Shown: positions 33,163 to 43,066 of the stretch, piece by piece
Position numbering within the stretch: the first letter of the stretch is position 1
How the letters are laid out: each line of letters begins with the position of its first letter
Assembly: GCF_008806345.1 (NCBI RefSeq)
Contig: NZ_VZZJ01000006.1
Coordinates: forward strand, 124,001 to 188,000
DNA from: Methylobacterium planeticum
GTDB lineage: Bacteria > Pseudomonadota > Alphaproteobacteria > Rhizobiales > Beijerinckiaceae
Reading direction: 5' to 3'
Length of the DNA: 64,000 nucleotides
Made by a program: the position numbers and the translations under genes
Notes under the pieces: model-generated
The model's input: the letters and a program-made list of their open reading frames with translations, nothing else
Told to the model about the DNA's origin: nothing
Databases searched by the model: none

Positions 33163-33594
33163 CGGGCTCGGATGCACCGCATCCGTCGATCATCCGACCG
33201 GACGATCCGAGGCGGACTTCGGGGAAGCTCCAAGTCGGCATCATGGGTCAGAGGATTCCCACCGGCAGGCGGGGATGCGCCTCGCCTGACGCCTTCGCCG
33301 CCGAGGCCCGCATCGACGGCGCCGAAGGCGTGATCGCGGCGCTGTCCGATGCCGACGTCGTCCATTTCCCGACGGATCCCGGCGCGCCCGTCTCCAAGGG
33401 CCGCATGGTCAGCGGAAACACCCTGGCGGGCGAGGAGTCGAGCCGGCCCAGGGCGATACCGTAAAGGCACGCCATTGTTCCAAAATCCGCAACAATGAAG
33501 TGTTAAGAACGACCATTCTCGAAATCGGCTGCGCGCGGCATGCTGCCATCCGCGGATCGGGATGCGCCCCGTCCCCGATATCGGGAGTCGAATC
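33163..33594. other. 432-base gap, no supported gene
   Basis: A plus-strand frame from ATG 33244 (MGQRIPTGRRG..., ending RPRAIP) is open to ~33464 but lacks a ribosome-binding site and family match. Around 33470-33510 the DNA is A+T-richer, a plausible promoter for the GST operon. Confidence 0.4.
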
Positions 33595-34212
33595 ATGAAG
33601 CTCTACCATTATGCCCTGTCGGGCCACGCGCACCGGGCGCGCCTGTTCCTCTCGCTCGTGGGCGTGCCGCACGAGCTGGTCGAGGTCGACATGAGGTCCG
33701 GCGCCCACAAGAAGCCCGAGTTCCTCGCCCTCAACCCGTTCGGGCAGGTGCCGGTGCTGGAGGACGACGGCGAGGCCGTCTCGGATTCCAACGCCATCCT
33801 GGTCTACGTCGCCCGGAAGCTCGGCCGGACCGACTGGCTCCCCGAGGATCCGCGCGGCGCGGCCGCCGTCCAGCGCTGGCTGTCGGTGGCGGCCGGCGAG
33901 GTCGCCTACGGACCGGCGGCGGCGCGGCTCGTCACGGTGTTCGGCGCGAAGTTCGATCCCGACGAGGTGATCGGCCGGGCGCACACGCTCCTCGGCCGCC
34001 TCGACGCCCATCTGGCCGGACGCGACTGGCTCGTGGGCGCGCACCCGACCATCGCGGATGTGGCGATCTACAGCTACGTGGCGCGCGCGCCGGAGGGCAA
34101 CGTCGACCTGTCGGGCTACCCCGGCGTCGACGCCTTCCTGCGCCGGATCGAGGCCCTGCCGGGCTTCGTCCCCTTCGCCGAGACGCCCGCCGGCCTCTCG
34201 GCCGTCGCGTGA
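33595..34212 (+). CDS. Glutathione S-transferase family protein
   Basis: A 205-residue GST. The thioredoxin-like N-terminal domain starts [20 protein letters not shown], with the Ser/His-containing loop at the catalytic position. It contains the cis-Pro glutathione-binding motif [20 protein letters not shown] (P ~53; SNAI supplies the gamma-glutamyl contact). The alpha-helical C-terminal domain includes the N-capping box [16 protein letters not shown] lies before ATG 33595. It is followed at 64 bases by the PNPOx/FNR/ferredoxin fusion, probably as one transcript, which points to a detoxification or redox role. Confidence 0.92.
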   Translation: MKLYHYALSGHAHRARLFLSLVGVPHELVEVDMRSGAHKKPEFLALNPFGQVPVLEDDGEAVSDSNAILVYVARKLGRTDWLPEDPRGAAAVQRWLSVAAGEVAYGPAAARLVTVFGAKFDPDEVIGRAHTLLGRLDAHLAGRDWLVGAHPTIADVAIYSYVARAPEGNVDLSGYPGVDAFLRRIEALPGFVPFAETPAGLSAVA

Positions 34213-34276
34213 CCTGCGGGAGCCGGCTGCGCCGCGGGGCATGGCTGGCCGAACCGGACCGGAGGAGGAGGAGGCG

Positions 34277-36340
34277 ATGCGTGAGATTCAGTCCTTGTCG
34301 AAGCTGCCGACCTGGCACGCCGGCGAGACGGCCATCCAGAAGACGGTCGGCGTCGCCGAGCGGATGGCGGCGATCGGCGAGCGCATCGTCCGGGACCACC
34401 TGCCGGACCAGCATCGCGCGTTCTTCGCTGAGGTCCCCTTCATCGTCCTCGCCAGCGTCGACGGCCGGGGCGACGCCTGGCCCACGCTGCTTGCCGGAAG
34501 GCCCGGCTTCATCGCCTCGCCGACGCCCCGGCTCCTGGAGATTGAGGCGCGGCCCGACACCGGCGACCCGGCGCGCGAGGGCCTGCGCGGGGGCGAGGCC
34601 ATCGGGCTCCTGGGCATCGAGCTTCATACGCGACGCCGCAACCGCCTGAACGGCATCCTCCGGGCCTCCTCGGGCGGCGTCCTCCGCGTCGAGGTCGACC
34701 AGAGCTTCGGCAACTGCCCTCAGTACATCCAGCTGCGCGACACCGCCTTCGTCCGCGACCCGAGCGAGCCCTTCGCGGGCGTCGTCGAGGAGGGCGACGT
34801 CCTCGACGCGGCGGCGCGCACGATGATCCGGGCGGCCGACACGTTCTTCGTCGCGTCCTACGCCGAGCGCGAGGACCGCCGCCAGGTCGACGTCTCGCAT
34901 CGCGGCGGCAGGGCGGGCTTCGTGCGCGTCGGCGAGGACGGCACCCTGACCGTCCCGGATTTCGCCGGCAACCTGTTCTTCGCCACGCTCGGCAACATCC
35001 TGTCGAACGGCAGGGCGGGGCTCGTCTTCGCCGATTTCGAGACCGGCGACCTCCTGCAGATGACCGGCGAGGCCGAGGTGATCCTGGACTCGCCCGAGAT
35101 CGCAGCCTTCCAGGGCGCCGAGCGCCTCTGGAGCTTCCGGCCGCGCAAGGTGGTGCGCCGCCGGGGCGCCCTGCCGCTGCGCTGGTCCCTGCGGGCGGAG
35201 GGCTGGTCGCCCAATTCCCTGATGACCGGCGACTGGCGGGAGGCCGCCGACCGCCTCCGCGCGGCCGATCTCGCGACGCGCTGGCGGCCGTTCAGGGTGA
35301 CGAAGCTCGTCGACGAGACCCCCTCGATCCGCTCGTTCCACCTCGCCCCGGACGACGGGGCCGGGCTGATCCCGCATCGGGCGGGGCAGCACCTGCCCAT
35401 CCGGGTGACGCTCCCCGGATCGGAGACGGCCACCATCCGGACCTACACGCTGTCGGTCGCCCCCTCGGACGCGGCCTACCGCATCAGCGTCAAGCGCGAC
35501 GGCGCGGTGTCGCGCCACCTCCACGAACGCATCCGGGTCGGCGACGTCATCGAGGCGCGCGCGCCGGCCGGCGGCTTCACCATCGACGCGCACGAGGCAC
35601 GGCCGGCAGTGCTGCTCGCCGGGGGCGTCGGGATCACGCCGCTCCTCGCGATGCTGCGGCATGTCGTCTACGAGGGGCTGCGCACCCGGGGCATTCGCCC
35701 GACCACGCTCGTCCAGGCCGCCCATTCGAAGGCGGACCGGCCCTTCGACCGGGAGCTGGCCGACCTCGCCGAGGCGGCGCAGGGCGCCGTGCGGATCGTG
35801 CGCGTGCTCGGCGACGGCGCGGGCGCGCGGGCCGGCACCGATTACGACGCGCTCGGCCGGATCGACATGGCCCTGCTGACGCGCGTCCTGGCTTTTGCCG
35901 ACACCGACTTCTACCTCTGCGGGCCGCCATCCTTCACGCAGGCGCTCTACGACGGCCTGCGCGCCTGCACCGTCGCCGACGACCGGATCCATGCGGAGGC
36001 CTTCGGCCCCGCCTCGCTGGTCCGGACCGCGGCGCCCGCCGTCTCGGCGCCGCCGCGCCCAGCGCCCGCGCAGACGCCCGTGCCGGTGGCGTTCCTCGAT
36101 TCCGCCAAGGAGGCGCGCTGGTCGCCGGGATCGGGAACCCTGCTCGACCTCGCCGAAGCGCGCGGCCTCAGTCCGGACTTCAGTTGCCGGGAGGGAAGCT
36201 GCGGGACCTGCCGGACCAGGCTCCTGGCCGGGGCCGTGGCCTACCTCAGGACGCCCACCGCGACCGTCCAGGCGGACGAGGTGCTGATCTGCTCGGCGGT
36301 GCCGGCCGAGGGCGCCGACCGAGTCCAGCTCGCCCTCTGA
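34277..36340 (+). CDS. Three-module PNPOx-like / ferredoxin reductase / [2Fe-2S] ferredoxin fusion
   Basis: A 687-residue fusion. Residues ~30-200 form a pyridoxamine-phosphate-oxidase-like flavin-binding split barrel (HRAFFAEVPFIVLASVDGRG). Residues ~335-440 are an FAD-binding barrel, with RTYTLSVAP as the flavin motif. Residues ~440-560 form the NAD(P) domain (VLLAGGVGITPLLAMLRH and FYLCGPPSF). The last ~90 hold a plant-type ferredoxin with C-x4-C-x2-C (CREGSCGTC, first Cys ~636) and the distal LICSAVP. It could carry electrons from NAD(P)H through FAD and the 2Fe-2S centre to a flavin or haem in the barrel; the final acceptor is unknown. Repeated GGAGG precedes ATG 34277. Confidence 0.9.
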   Translation: MREIQSLSKLPTWHAGETAIQKTVGVAERMAAIGERIVRDHLPDQHRAFFAEVPFIVLASVDGRGDAWPTLLAGRPGFIASPTPRLLEIEARPDTGDPAREGLRGGEAIGLLGIELHTRRRNRLNGILRASSGGVLRVEVDQSFGNCPQYIQLRDTAFVRDPSEPFAGVVEEGDVLDAAARTMIRAADTFFVASYAEREDRRQVDVSHRGGRAGFVRVGEDGTLTVPDFAGNLFFATLGNILSNGRAGLVFADFETGDLLQMTGEAEVILDSPEIAAFQGAERLWSFRPRKVVRRRGALPLRWSLRAEGWSPNSLMTGDWREAADRLRAADLATRWRPFRVTKLVDETPSIRSFHLAPDDGAGLIPHRAGQHLPIRVTLPGSETATIRTYTLSVAPSDAAYRISVKRDGAVSRHLHERIRVGDVIEARAPAGGFTIDAHEARPAVLLAGGVGITPLLAMLRHVVYEGLRTRGIRPTTLVQAAHSKADRPFDRELADLAEAAQGAVRIVRVLGDGAGARAGTDYDALGRIDMALLTRVLAFADTDFYLCGPPSFTQALYDGLRACTVADDRIHAEAFGPASLVRTAAPAVSAPPRPAPAQTPVPVAFLDSAKEARWSPGSGTLLDLAEARGLSPDFSCREGSCGTCRTRLLAGAVAYLRTPTATVQADEVLICSAVPAEGADRVQLAL

Positions 36341-36613
36341 TCAGGCCTGCGCCCGGCCACGGGCGATCGATCGGCCGCGAGCAACGATCCCGTCCGGCCC
36401 TTCGGCTTCGCGGATCCGTGGTCGAAGCTCATCCGGGGCGGAGCGGCCGGACCGCGCGGAGCACCCTCGCGGACGACGTCGACCCCGCGCCGGATCCCGG
36501 GATAACGGTCCGTTGCCGACCGCCGGGCCGCGTGGTGCCCGGAGGGCGGTTGCGACTCGGGTCCCGCTGCGTCTAACCCGCTTCACCGACCGAGCTCGCC
36601 CGAGGAGAACGCC

Positions 36614-37078
36614 ATGTCCCGCCCGCCGCTGCCGCCCTTCGACGAACGGAGCGCCATCGAGAAGGTCCGCCTCGCCGAGGATGGCTGGAACGGCCGCGAT
36701 CCCGCCAAGGTCGCGCTGGCCTACACCACCGACACCCGCTGGCGAAACCGTGCCGAGTTCCTGAACGGCCGCCAGGAGGTCGAGGCCTTTCTCACCCGCA
36801 AGTGGAACCGCGAACTCGACTACCGGCTCATCAAGGAACTCTGGACCTTCGCGGGCAACCGCATCGCGGTGCGCTACGCCTACGAGTACCACGACGACAG
36901 CGGACACTGGTTCCGGGCCTACGGCAACGAGAACTGGGAGTTCGCCGAGGACGGGCTGATGCGCTTCCGCCACTCCAGCATCAACGAGCTGCCCATCGCG
37001 GAGGCGGACCGCAAGTTCCACTGGCCGCTCGGCCGCCGGCCGGACGATCATCCGGGGCTCAGCCACTTCGGCTTCTGA
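36614..37078 (+). CDS. DUF1348 (NTF2-like) protein
   Basis: A 154-residue protein of the DUF1348 family with a nuclear-transport-factor-2-like cone fold. Conserved pieces: [20 protein letters not shown], the signature [39 protein letters not shown], and [20 protein letters not shown]. The function is unknown; NTF2-like proteins often bind small hydrophobic molecules. GAGGAGAACGCC precedes the ATG. It lies 205 bases before, and in the same direction as, a LysR regulator that may control it. The 36341-36613 gap before it holds nothing recognisable. Confidence 0.9.
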   Translation: MSRPPLPPFDERSAIEKVRLAEDGWNGRDPAKVALAYTTDTRWRNRAEFLNGRQEVEAFLTRKWNRELDYRLIKELWTFAGNRIAVRYAYEYHDDSGHWFRAYGNENWEFAEDGLMRFRHSSINELPIAEADRKFHWPLGRRPDDHPGLSHFGF

Positions 37079-37282
37079 CCGCCCCTTCGCCCGGACGGCG
37101 CCGCCCTGTCCCGCTTGACCCGCGCTGAGCGCGTGCGCCCCTCCCGCGCGCTCGCCCCGGACGCAAGCGGCGCCGAACGCCTCGACACGGGCTCGACCAT
37201 CCTGCAGTGAACCGGCAGCGCGCCGACGGCGGCCGTCGGAGATGTCGCGGACATCCCGGCCGGGGTGACGGAGCGAGGGGCC

Positions 37283-38221
37283 ATGGATCGTTGGCAGGCC
37301 ATGCGCATCTTCGCGAAGGTCGCGGAGACCGCGAGCTTCGCCGAGACCGCGCGCCTCATGCACATGAGCCCACCGGCCGTGACGCGCGCGGTGGCCGCCC
37401 TCGAAGAGGCGATCGGAACCCGCCTGTTCGTCCGCACCACGCGCTCCGTGAAGCTCACGGAGGCGGGCGGCCGCTACGTCGAGGATTGCCGGCGCATCCT
37501 GGCCGACATCACCGAGGCGGAGGCCGCCGCCGCGGGCTCGTACGCGACGCCCTCCGGGACGCTCGCGGTCACGGCGTCGGTCCTGTTCGGGCAGATCCAC
37601 GTCCTGCCCGTCGTGACCGATTATCTCGACGCCTACCCGACCATGTCCGCGCGCACGTTCTTCGTCGACCGCCCGGTCAACATCGTCGAGGAGGGCATCG
37701 ACGTCGCCGTCCGCATCGGCCACCTGTCGGATTCCGGCCTGACGGCCGTGAGGGTCGGCGCGGTCCGCCGCGTCGTCTGCGGCTCGCCCGCCTATTTCGC
37801 GAGGCATGGCGTCCCGACACGGCCGTCGGATCTGAAGGATCACCGGATCGCGGTCTCGACCGGCGCCTGGGCCTCGCCCGAATGGCGGTTCGCGCACGAC
37901 CAGCGCGTGACCATCCACCCGACCCTCCAGAGCAACACGAACGAGGCCGGCATCGCCGCCGCCCTGGCGGGCTGGGGCCTGACGCGGGTGCTGCACTACC
38001 AGATCGGTCCCGCCCTGCTCGAGGGCCGCCTCCAGATCGTGCTCGCCGATCACGAGGAGCCGCCGCTGCCGATCCACGTGCTGCACCCGGAGGGCCGGCA
38101 CGCGCCGGCGAAGGTGCGGACATTCGTCGACCTCGCGGTGTCGCGGCTCCGCGGCAGCCGGCTCCTCAATGAGGCGACCGGGACGGCAACCGATGCCGGA
38201 GCCGGTCGTTCGCCGGCCTGA
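37283..38221 (+). CDS. LysR family transcriptional regulator
   Basis: A 312-residue LysR-type regulator. The N-terminal helix-turn-helix is MDRWQAMRIFAKVAETASFA, then PPAVTRAVAALEEAIGTRLF and the wing VRTTRSVKLTEAGGRYVED. The effector-binding domain follows (GTLAVTASVLFGQIHVLPVV, then RPVNIVEEGIDVAVRIGHL), of the subgroup annotated near CrgA/YafC. I chose ATG 37283, preceded by GAGCGAGGGG; an upstream in-frame start at 37265 would add six residues. LysR regulators usually act on a divergent gene, but both neighbours here run in the same or opposite-facing direction. DUF1348 is a possible target. Confidence 0.93.
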   Translation: MDRWQAMRIFAKVAETASFAETARLMHMSPPAVTRAVAALEEAIGTRLFVRTTRSVKLTEAGGRYVEDCRRILADITEAEAAAAGSYATPSGTLAVTASVLFGQIHVLPVVTDYLDAYPTMSARTFFVDRPVNIVEEGIDVAVRIGHLSDSGLTAVRVGAVRRVVCGSPAYFARHGVPTRPSDLKDHRIAVSTGAWASPEWRFAHDQRVTIHPTLQSNTNEAGIAAALAGWGLTRVLHYQIGPALLEGRLQIVLADHEEPPLPIHVLHPEGRHAPAKVRTFVDLAVSRLRGSRLLNEATGTATDAGAGRSPA

Positions 38222-38254
38222 TCTCCGGTCGCGGCGGGACAGCTCATGATTTGT

Positions 38255-39271
38255 TCAACGTTTCCGGCCGCCGCGCGCGCCGGTCGGAGCCGGCGTCTTG
38301 TCGCGGTTCTCGGCGACGAGCTTGCGCCAGCGGCTCAGGCGCTCCGGGTCCAGCGCGCCGTCGGCGACGGCGGCCTGCACGGCGCAGCCGGGTTCGTGGG
38401 CATGGGTGCAGTCCCGGAACCGGCACAGGGGCGCGCGTTCGGTGATCTCGGCAAACAGGGTCTCGATCCCCTGCGCGGCGTTGCTGACGTGCAGCGTGCG
38501 CATTCCCGGCGTATCGATGACCCAGCCGCCCCCCGCGATGGCGTGGAGCGAGCGCGACGTCGTGGTGTGGCGCCCCTTGGCGTCGTGCTCGCGAATGCCT
38601 CCGGTCTCCTGGGGCTGGTCCTGGCCCGGGCCGGCCAGGGTGTTGACCAGGGTCGATTTGCCGACACCGGAGGAGCCGACCAGCGCCACGGTCTGCCCCG
38701 GGCCGCACCATGGCGCGAGGGTGCTCGCGGCTCCGGGCAGACGCGGGTTGACGGGCACGACGGGGAGCCCGCGCTGCAACGCGGCGGCCCGATGCCGGTA
38801 GGGCTCCACGTCCGCCACGGTGTCGGCTTTGGTGAGCAGGATCACCGGGTTCGTGCCCCCCTGATTGGCCAGCGCCAGGTAGCGTTCCAGCCGCGCCGGA
38901 TTGAAATCCGCGTTGCACGAGGTGACGACGAACAGCGTGTCGACGTTGGCGGCGGCGGGCTGCAGGATCGGGCTGCCCTCGGTCCGCCGCTCCAGGACCG
39001 ATTTGCGGGCAAGGCGGCGGCGCAGGGTCAGGCTGTGCGGATCGACCAGCACCCAATCGCCCACGGCGAAATCGCCGGTGTTGGTGTGCGCCGGAAGCGT
39101 CAGCGCGACGGTTCCGTCGAGCGCCAAAGCGGTCAGGCGGGAGCGGTGAACCGTGGCGATCCGCATCGCGGCGAGATCGACCTCATGGGGCTCGCGCTGC
39201 TCCTCGAAGAAGTCGGACCACCCGAGGCCGGCGGGCGGCGCGGGATCGAGGGCGGCGGCATGATCGGTCAC
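38255..39271 (-). CDS. rsgA: Ribosome small-subunit-dependent GTPase RsgA
   Basis: A 338-residue circularly permuted GTPase that acts late in 30S maturation and releases RbfA. The permuted order is diagnostic: an OB-fold domain (~residues 40-105), then G4 TKAD (147-150), then G1 GSSGVGKST (199-207), the switch region with KGRHTTTSR, and G3 DTPG (253-256). The C-terminal zinc site comes last: Cys283, Cys288, His290 and Cys296. The GTG start at 39271 has GGAG six bases upstream. The frame stays open to 39643, but the extension overlaps the end of the neighbouring gene and is not family-like. Confidence 0.94.
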   Translation of the reverse strand: MTDHAAALDPAPPAGLGWSDFFEEQREPHEVDLAAMRIATVHRSRLTALALDGTVALTLPAHTNTGDFAVGDWVLVDPHSLTLRRRLARKSVLERRTEGSPILQPAAANVDTLFVVTSCNADFNPARLERYLALANQGGTNPVILLTKADTVADVEPYRHRAAALQRGLPVVPVNPRLPGAASTLAPWCGPGQTVALVGSSGVGKSTLVNTLAGPGQDQPQETGGIREHDAKGRHTTTSRSLHAIAGGGWVIDTPGMRTLHVSNAAQGIETLFAEITERAPLCRFRDCTHAHEPGCAVQAAVADGALDPERLSRWRKLVAENRDKTPAPTGARGGRKR

Positions 39272-39422
39272 CGCTCCGGCATGACACGGCGCCACGCTCC
39301 TGGCCAGCGCGCCGTGTCCCGGCGGGTCTGTTCCTTCGACTGCCGAGCGGAAGGGTGGTTTCCCGGTCTCGCAGGACGTTCGCCGCGACCGCACCGTCGC
39401 GATCTGCGTTCGGCCGAATGAC

Positions 39423-40127
39423 CTAACGCTGGGCGGGCCCCGGACCCTCGCCCCCCCGGGTCGCGATCCAGAGAACGTGCCGGGGACCGCTCGTGCCACC
39501 ATTCGCCCGCACGCGAACCTCGTCGACGGCAAAGCCGAAGCGCCGCAGCCGTGCCTTGAACCTCCGGTCCGGCCTGCCCGCCCAGACACCCAGGATCCCG
39601 CCGAGCCGGAGCGCGTAACGCGCCCGCTTGAGACCCCAGGCATCGTACAGGCGGTCGTTCTCCCGCCGCATCATTCCTTCGGGGCCATTGTCGACATCGA
39701 GCAGGATGGCGTCGTACTGGGCCGGGCCCGATTGGATGAGGCGGTTCACGTCGGTCTCGACCAGCTCGACACGCGGATCCTCCAGGCATCCGGCGAACAG
39801 GGGCGCGAGCGGACCGCGCGCCCAGGCCGTCACAGCCGGCACGAGCTCCGCGACGACGACGCGCGCCTCGGGCCCGAGTTCTTCGAGAGCCGCCCGCAAC
39901 GTGAAGCCCATTCCGAGGCCGCCGATCAGGATCCTGGCGCGCGGGCGATCCCCGAGCCGTGCGCAGGCGAGCGTGGCGAGCGCCCGCTCGGATTCCCGCT
40001 CCCGATTGTTCATCAGCTCGGCCGTTCCGACCACGATGGAGAATTCGTCGCCGCGCTGCATCAGGCGCAACGCGACGCTCTCCCCCGGTACGGAGCCGGT
40101 CTCGAGATGAACCCAAGGAATCGCCAT
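39423..40127 (-). CDS. Spermidine synthase-like methyltransferase-fold protein
   Basis: A 234-residue protein of the spermine/spermidine-synthase-like group with a Rossmann methyltransferase fold. Features: FSIVVGTAELMNNRERESE near the N-terminus, nucleotide loop ILIGGLGMGFTLRAALEELG, VVAELVPAVTAWARG, VELVETDVNRLI, and ILLDVDNGPEGMMRREND in place of the usual DSxDP motif. Without the canonical Asp motif, true polyamine synthesis is doubtful. ATG 40127 follows AAGGA. It is transcribed toward rsgA (152-base gap), possibly cotranscribed. Confidence 0.85.
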   Translation of the reverse strand: MAIPWVHLETGSVPGESVALRLMQRGDEFSIVVGTAELMNNRERESERALATLACARLGDRPRARILIGGLGMGFTLRAALEELGPEARVVVAELVPAVTAWARGPLAPLFAGCLEDPRVELVETDVNRLIQSGPAQYDAILLDVDNGPEGMMRRENDRLYDAWGLKRARYALRLGGILGVWAGRPDRRFKARLRRFGFAVDEVRVRANGGTSGPRHVLWIATRGGEGPGPAQR

Positions 40128-40608
40128 GACTGTCCTTCGCGTGGCGTACCGTGCTTGCCCGCGCACCGGACCCGGTCCGGCCGCGTCGCGACCCGGCCTG
40201 CCGCACGGCCGAGCCTGACGTGCGATCAGATACGCTCGCCGCCGAGGCTTAAACCACAGGCCAGGCTCGGCTTGGAGTCCCGATCCCAACCCGGCGACAG
40301 CAGCGGAGAGGCTTTCTCGCGACGTTCCGGCATCCCTTTCATCGACCGAAGCCGCGCAAGGCCGACACATGCCTTCTACAGCTCCACCCGCGCGAGCGCG
40401 GCCTCGACCGATGGTCTGCCTCCGCAGTCGCTCGCCATCGCGCTTGACAGACCGGCCTGACCGCAGCCCCATCCGGACACCGCGTTCTCGCGAGCCCCGA
40501 ACCGCGACCGGTGCGCCGGCGGGATATGGTCCGCCGAGCCGCATGGGTTCGCCCATCACCCGATGCGCGTGATCTGGAGCAGGTCGCCGCATCATCCGGA
40601 TTGATCCG
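40128..40608. other. 481-base divergent gap without a gene
   Basis: It lies between the spermidine-synthase-like gene and the LLM monooxygenase. Long frames here are GC-rich antisense artefacts (Arg/Gly-rich, no motifs). The promoters of both genes should lie here. I recognise no operator. Confidence 0.45.
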
Positions 40609-41943
40609 ATGAGACACGATACCCTGCGCCTCGGCGCCTTCTTCTATGCCACCGGCCATCACATCGCGGGCTGGCGCCACCCGTCCAGCGAGGCCGATGG
40701 CGGCCTCAACCTCGAACGCTATGTCGGCTGGGCCCGGCGCGCCGAGGCGGCGAAGTTCGATCTCGTTTTCCTCGAGGACGGCACCGGCATCCGGGACACC
40801 AACCTTCGTTCGAGCGAGCGCACGGCGCGCTCGACCCATTTCGAGCCCGTCACGCTGCTGTCGGCGCTCGCGGCGGTCACGAGCCGCATCGGGCTGGTCG
40901 CCACGACGTCGACGAGCTTCAACGAGCCCTACAACGTGGCCCGCCGCTTCGCCTCCCTCGACCATCTCAGCGGCGGCAGGGCGGGATGGAACCTCGTCAC
41001 CTCCGCGACGGATGCGGAGGCGGCCAATTTCGGCAACGACACGATCGCCCGCCACACCGACCGCTACGAGCGGGCCGAGGAGTTCATCGACGTCGTCCTC
41101 GGCCTCTGGAAAAGCTGGGACGACGACGCGGTCATCATCGACCGCGACAGCGGCCAGTTCTCGAAGCCGGACGGCTTCCGGCCGTTGAACCACAAGGGCA
41201 AGCATTTCGAGGTCCGGGGACCGCTCAACATCTCGCGCACCCCCCAGGGGCAGCCCGTCCTGGTGCAGGCCGGCTCATCGGGACCCGGCAAGGATCTGGC
41301 GGCACGGACGGCCGAGATCGTGTTCACAGCCAACCAGACGCTCGCCGAGGCGGTGGAATTCTACGGCGACCTCAAGGAGCGCATGCCGGGCTTCGAGCGT
41401 GCCCCCGACGACCTCAAGATCATGCCCGGCCTCTTTCCCGTCGTCGGGCGCAGCGAGGCCGAGGCGCGCGCCAAGTTCGAGGAACTCCAGGCCCTGATTG
41501 ACCCCGTCGTGGGCCTCGCGCTTCTGGAGCGCATGATCGGCGGGTTCGATCTGTCGGGCTTCGACCCCGACGGGCCGGTGCCCGAGTTGCCCGAGGCCAA
41601 CGGCGCGAAGTCCCGCCAGCAACTGATGTTCGACCTCGCCCGCCGCGAGGGTCTTACCCTGCGCCAGCTCTACCTGCGCATCGCGGGAGCGCGCGGCCAT
41701 TCGCAGATCGTCGGAACGCCCGCGCAGATCGCCGACGAGATGGAGGAGCGCTTCCGGGCGAACGGGGCCGACGGCTTCAACATCATGCCGGCGACCTTGC
41801 CCGGTGGCCTCGACGACTTCATCGATCTGGTGCTGCCCGAGCTGCGCAAGCGCGGCCTGTTCCGGCCGGACTACGAGGGCCGGACGTTGCGCGACCATCT
41901 CGGCTCGCATCCGCCCGCTCACGGGTCGAGATCGGCACCCTGA
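40609..41943 (+). CDS. LLM-class FMNH2-dependent monooxygenase (NtaA/SnaA/DszA family)
   Basis: A 444-residue flavin-dependent monooxygenase of the bacterial luciferase-like superfamily, NtaA/SnaA/DszA branch, which needs reduced FMN from a separate reductase. Characteristic segments: LRLGAFFYATGHHIAGWRHP, the family block LATTSTSFNEPYNVARRFAS-like (VATTSTSFNEPYNVARRFAS), DHLSGGRAGWNLVTSATD, and PVLVQAGSSGPGKDLAARTA. Members oxidise sulfonates, nitrilotriacetate, EDTA, pristinamycin precursors or dibenzothiophene sulfone, so the substrate is unpredictable. No flavin reductase gene is adjacent; the ferredoxin-reductase-like proteins elsewhere in the window are not of the usual partner type. 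Confidence 0.92.
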   Translation: MRHDTLRLGAFFYATGHHIAGWRHPSSEADGGLNLERYVGWARRAEAAKFDLVFLEDGTGIRDTNLRSSERTARSTHFEPVTLLSALAAVTSRIGLVATTSTSFNEPYNVARRFASLDHLSGGRAGWNLVTSATDAEAANFGNDTIARHTDRYERAEEFIDVVLGLWKSWDDDAVIIDRDSGQFSKPDGFRPLNHKGKHFEVRGPLNISRTPQGQPVLVQAGSSGPGKDLAARTAEIVFTANQTLAEAVEFYGDLKERMPGFERAPDDLKIMPGLFPVVGRSEAEARAKFEELQALIDPVVGLALLERMIGGFDLSGFDPDGPVPELPEANGAKSRQQLMFDLARREGLTLRQLYLRIAGARGHSQIVGTPAQIADEMEERFRANGADGFNIMPATLPGGLDDFIDLVLPELRKRGLFRPDYEGRTLRDHLGSHPPAHGSRSAP

Positions 41944-42087
41944 GTCGATCCGCGCCGGGATCCTGGCCTCTCAGGCTCGGGCGCATGGCCGGCATCAGCC
42001 CCCGCGACGACATCATCGCGGGGGCCCGGGAACGGAGGGGCTCTTCACCAAGGCGGCGAGGGCCGCAGGTGGGTGAGGGGCCAGACG

Positions 42088-42333
42088 CTAGGCGAGCGCG
42101 GGCGACCCGAGCGCGTGGGCCGAGATCGGCGCAGCCGACTGCCGGAAGGCCGCGCCATCGGTATCCCGCTTGAAGGAGAAGCGCAGCCTGTCGGCGCCGA
42201 CACGCCCCCAGGTCCAGTCGACGCCGCAGGCGCCGAGGCGCCAGGCATGGGACATCACGTCGGCCAGGCCGTCGTCGAAGCAGGGAACGACCACGGTGTG
42301 GGGAAACTCGGGCGACAGCAGCTTTGCATCCAT
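42088..42333 (-). CDS. Small conserved hypothetical protein
   Basis: An 81-residue product from ATG 42333, with GGAGAG upstream. FPHTVVVPCFDDGLADVMSH, then GACGVDWTWGRVGADRLRFS and FKRDTDGAAFRQS, suggest a compact alpha/beta protein. A 22-codon in-frame extension exists but lacks character. No function is known to me. Confidence 0.6.
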   Translation of the reverse strand: MDAKLLSPEFPHTVVVPCFDDGLADVMSHAWRLGACGVDWTWGRVGADRLRFSFKRDTDGAAFRQSAAPISAHALGSPALA

Positions 42334-42572
42334 CGATGGGCTCTCCGATACGGTTGGGCTCCGGGGCGGGGTGGTTCGCGCGCTGAACACAGACGACAAC
42401 GCTCAAGCTTCAATGTCAATCCGATGAGCAAAGTCTATACCTTGTCCGTCCGAGTACTGCGGTGCACAAGCATGAATTCGGCAGAATTCGGGCTTCTTCA
42501 CTTGCTTCCACCTTGAGACCTTCACATGATCCATCTCACAGATCGCCAACGAATCACTTCAGGAGACTTGCC

Positions 42573-42797
42573 ATGTCTTCGAGTGCGTTCAATGTCTTCC
42601 ACCGGAAAACCGAGCCGGATCTGCACTGCGCGATCCGCCAGGGTCGCCCGGTTCCGATCTTCATCGCAGAGCAGGATTGGGAGTTCGGCGGGACCCTCAA
42701 CCCAGACGAAGCGCGCCAGCCGGGGTTCCGCGTGAGGGCAGCCGAGGCTGCAGACCGCCTGCTCGGCTTCTATCTTTTCCAGGCCTTGCCGGCCTGA
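42573..42797 (+). CDS. Small hypothetical protein
   Basis: A 74-residue frame with a good ribosome-binding site (AGGAGA, 8 bases upstream). HCAIRQGRPVPIFIAEQDWE, then FGGTLNPDEARQPGF, look like a folded cytosolic protein rather than noise. No family is recognised. It is divergent from the 42333 gene across ~240 A+T-richer bases (42334-42572). The 42798-43066 gap that follows holds nothing recognisable. Confidence 0.55.
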   Translation: MSSSAFNVFHRKTEPDLHCAIRQGRPVPIFIAEQDWEFGGTLNPDEARQPGFRVRAAEAADRLLGFYLFQALPA

Positions 42798-43066
42798 GAA
42801 CCTCTCCGCCGGTTCAATCGCCACGGCTTCGATGCCGCCGTGGGTCGCCCCCTGCCTGGGTCCGAAACAGCGTTTGCGGGCAGGGCGGACGGCATAGAAG
42901 CCGCAACTCGGCCACCGACGACCGTCGCCGGCGAGGCCTGGACGATTGATCCCTCCGCGCCCCGCCTCGATCCCCCGCATCGGACCGATCTTCGAGGCGC
43001 GTCTCTACCAGTCCGCGCCGATGGTCCGGTAAGAGAGGAGGGACCTACGGCGCGAGGATGTGATGC

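Noticed and set aside
32696-33464. C-terminal part of an alternative plus frame, including MGQRIPTGRRG, as a new gene
   Set aside because: No ribosome-binding site or family; most of the frame overlaps the FdhF/YdeP-like gene in another phase.
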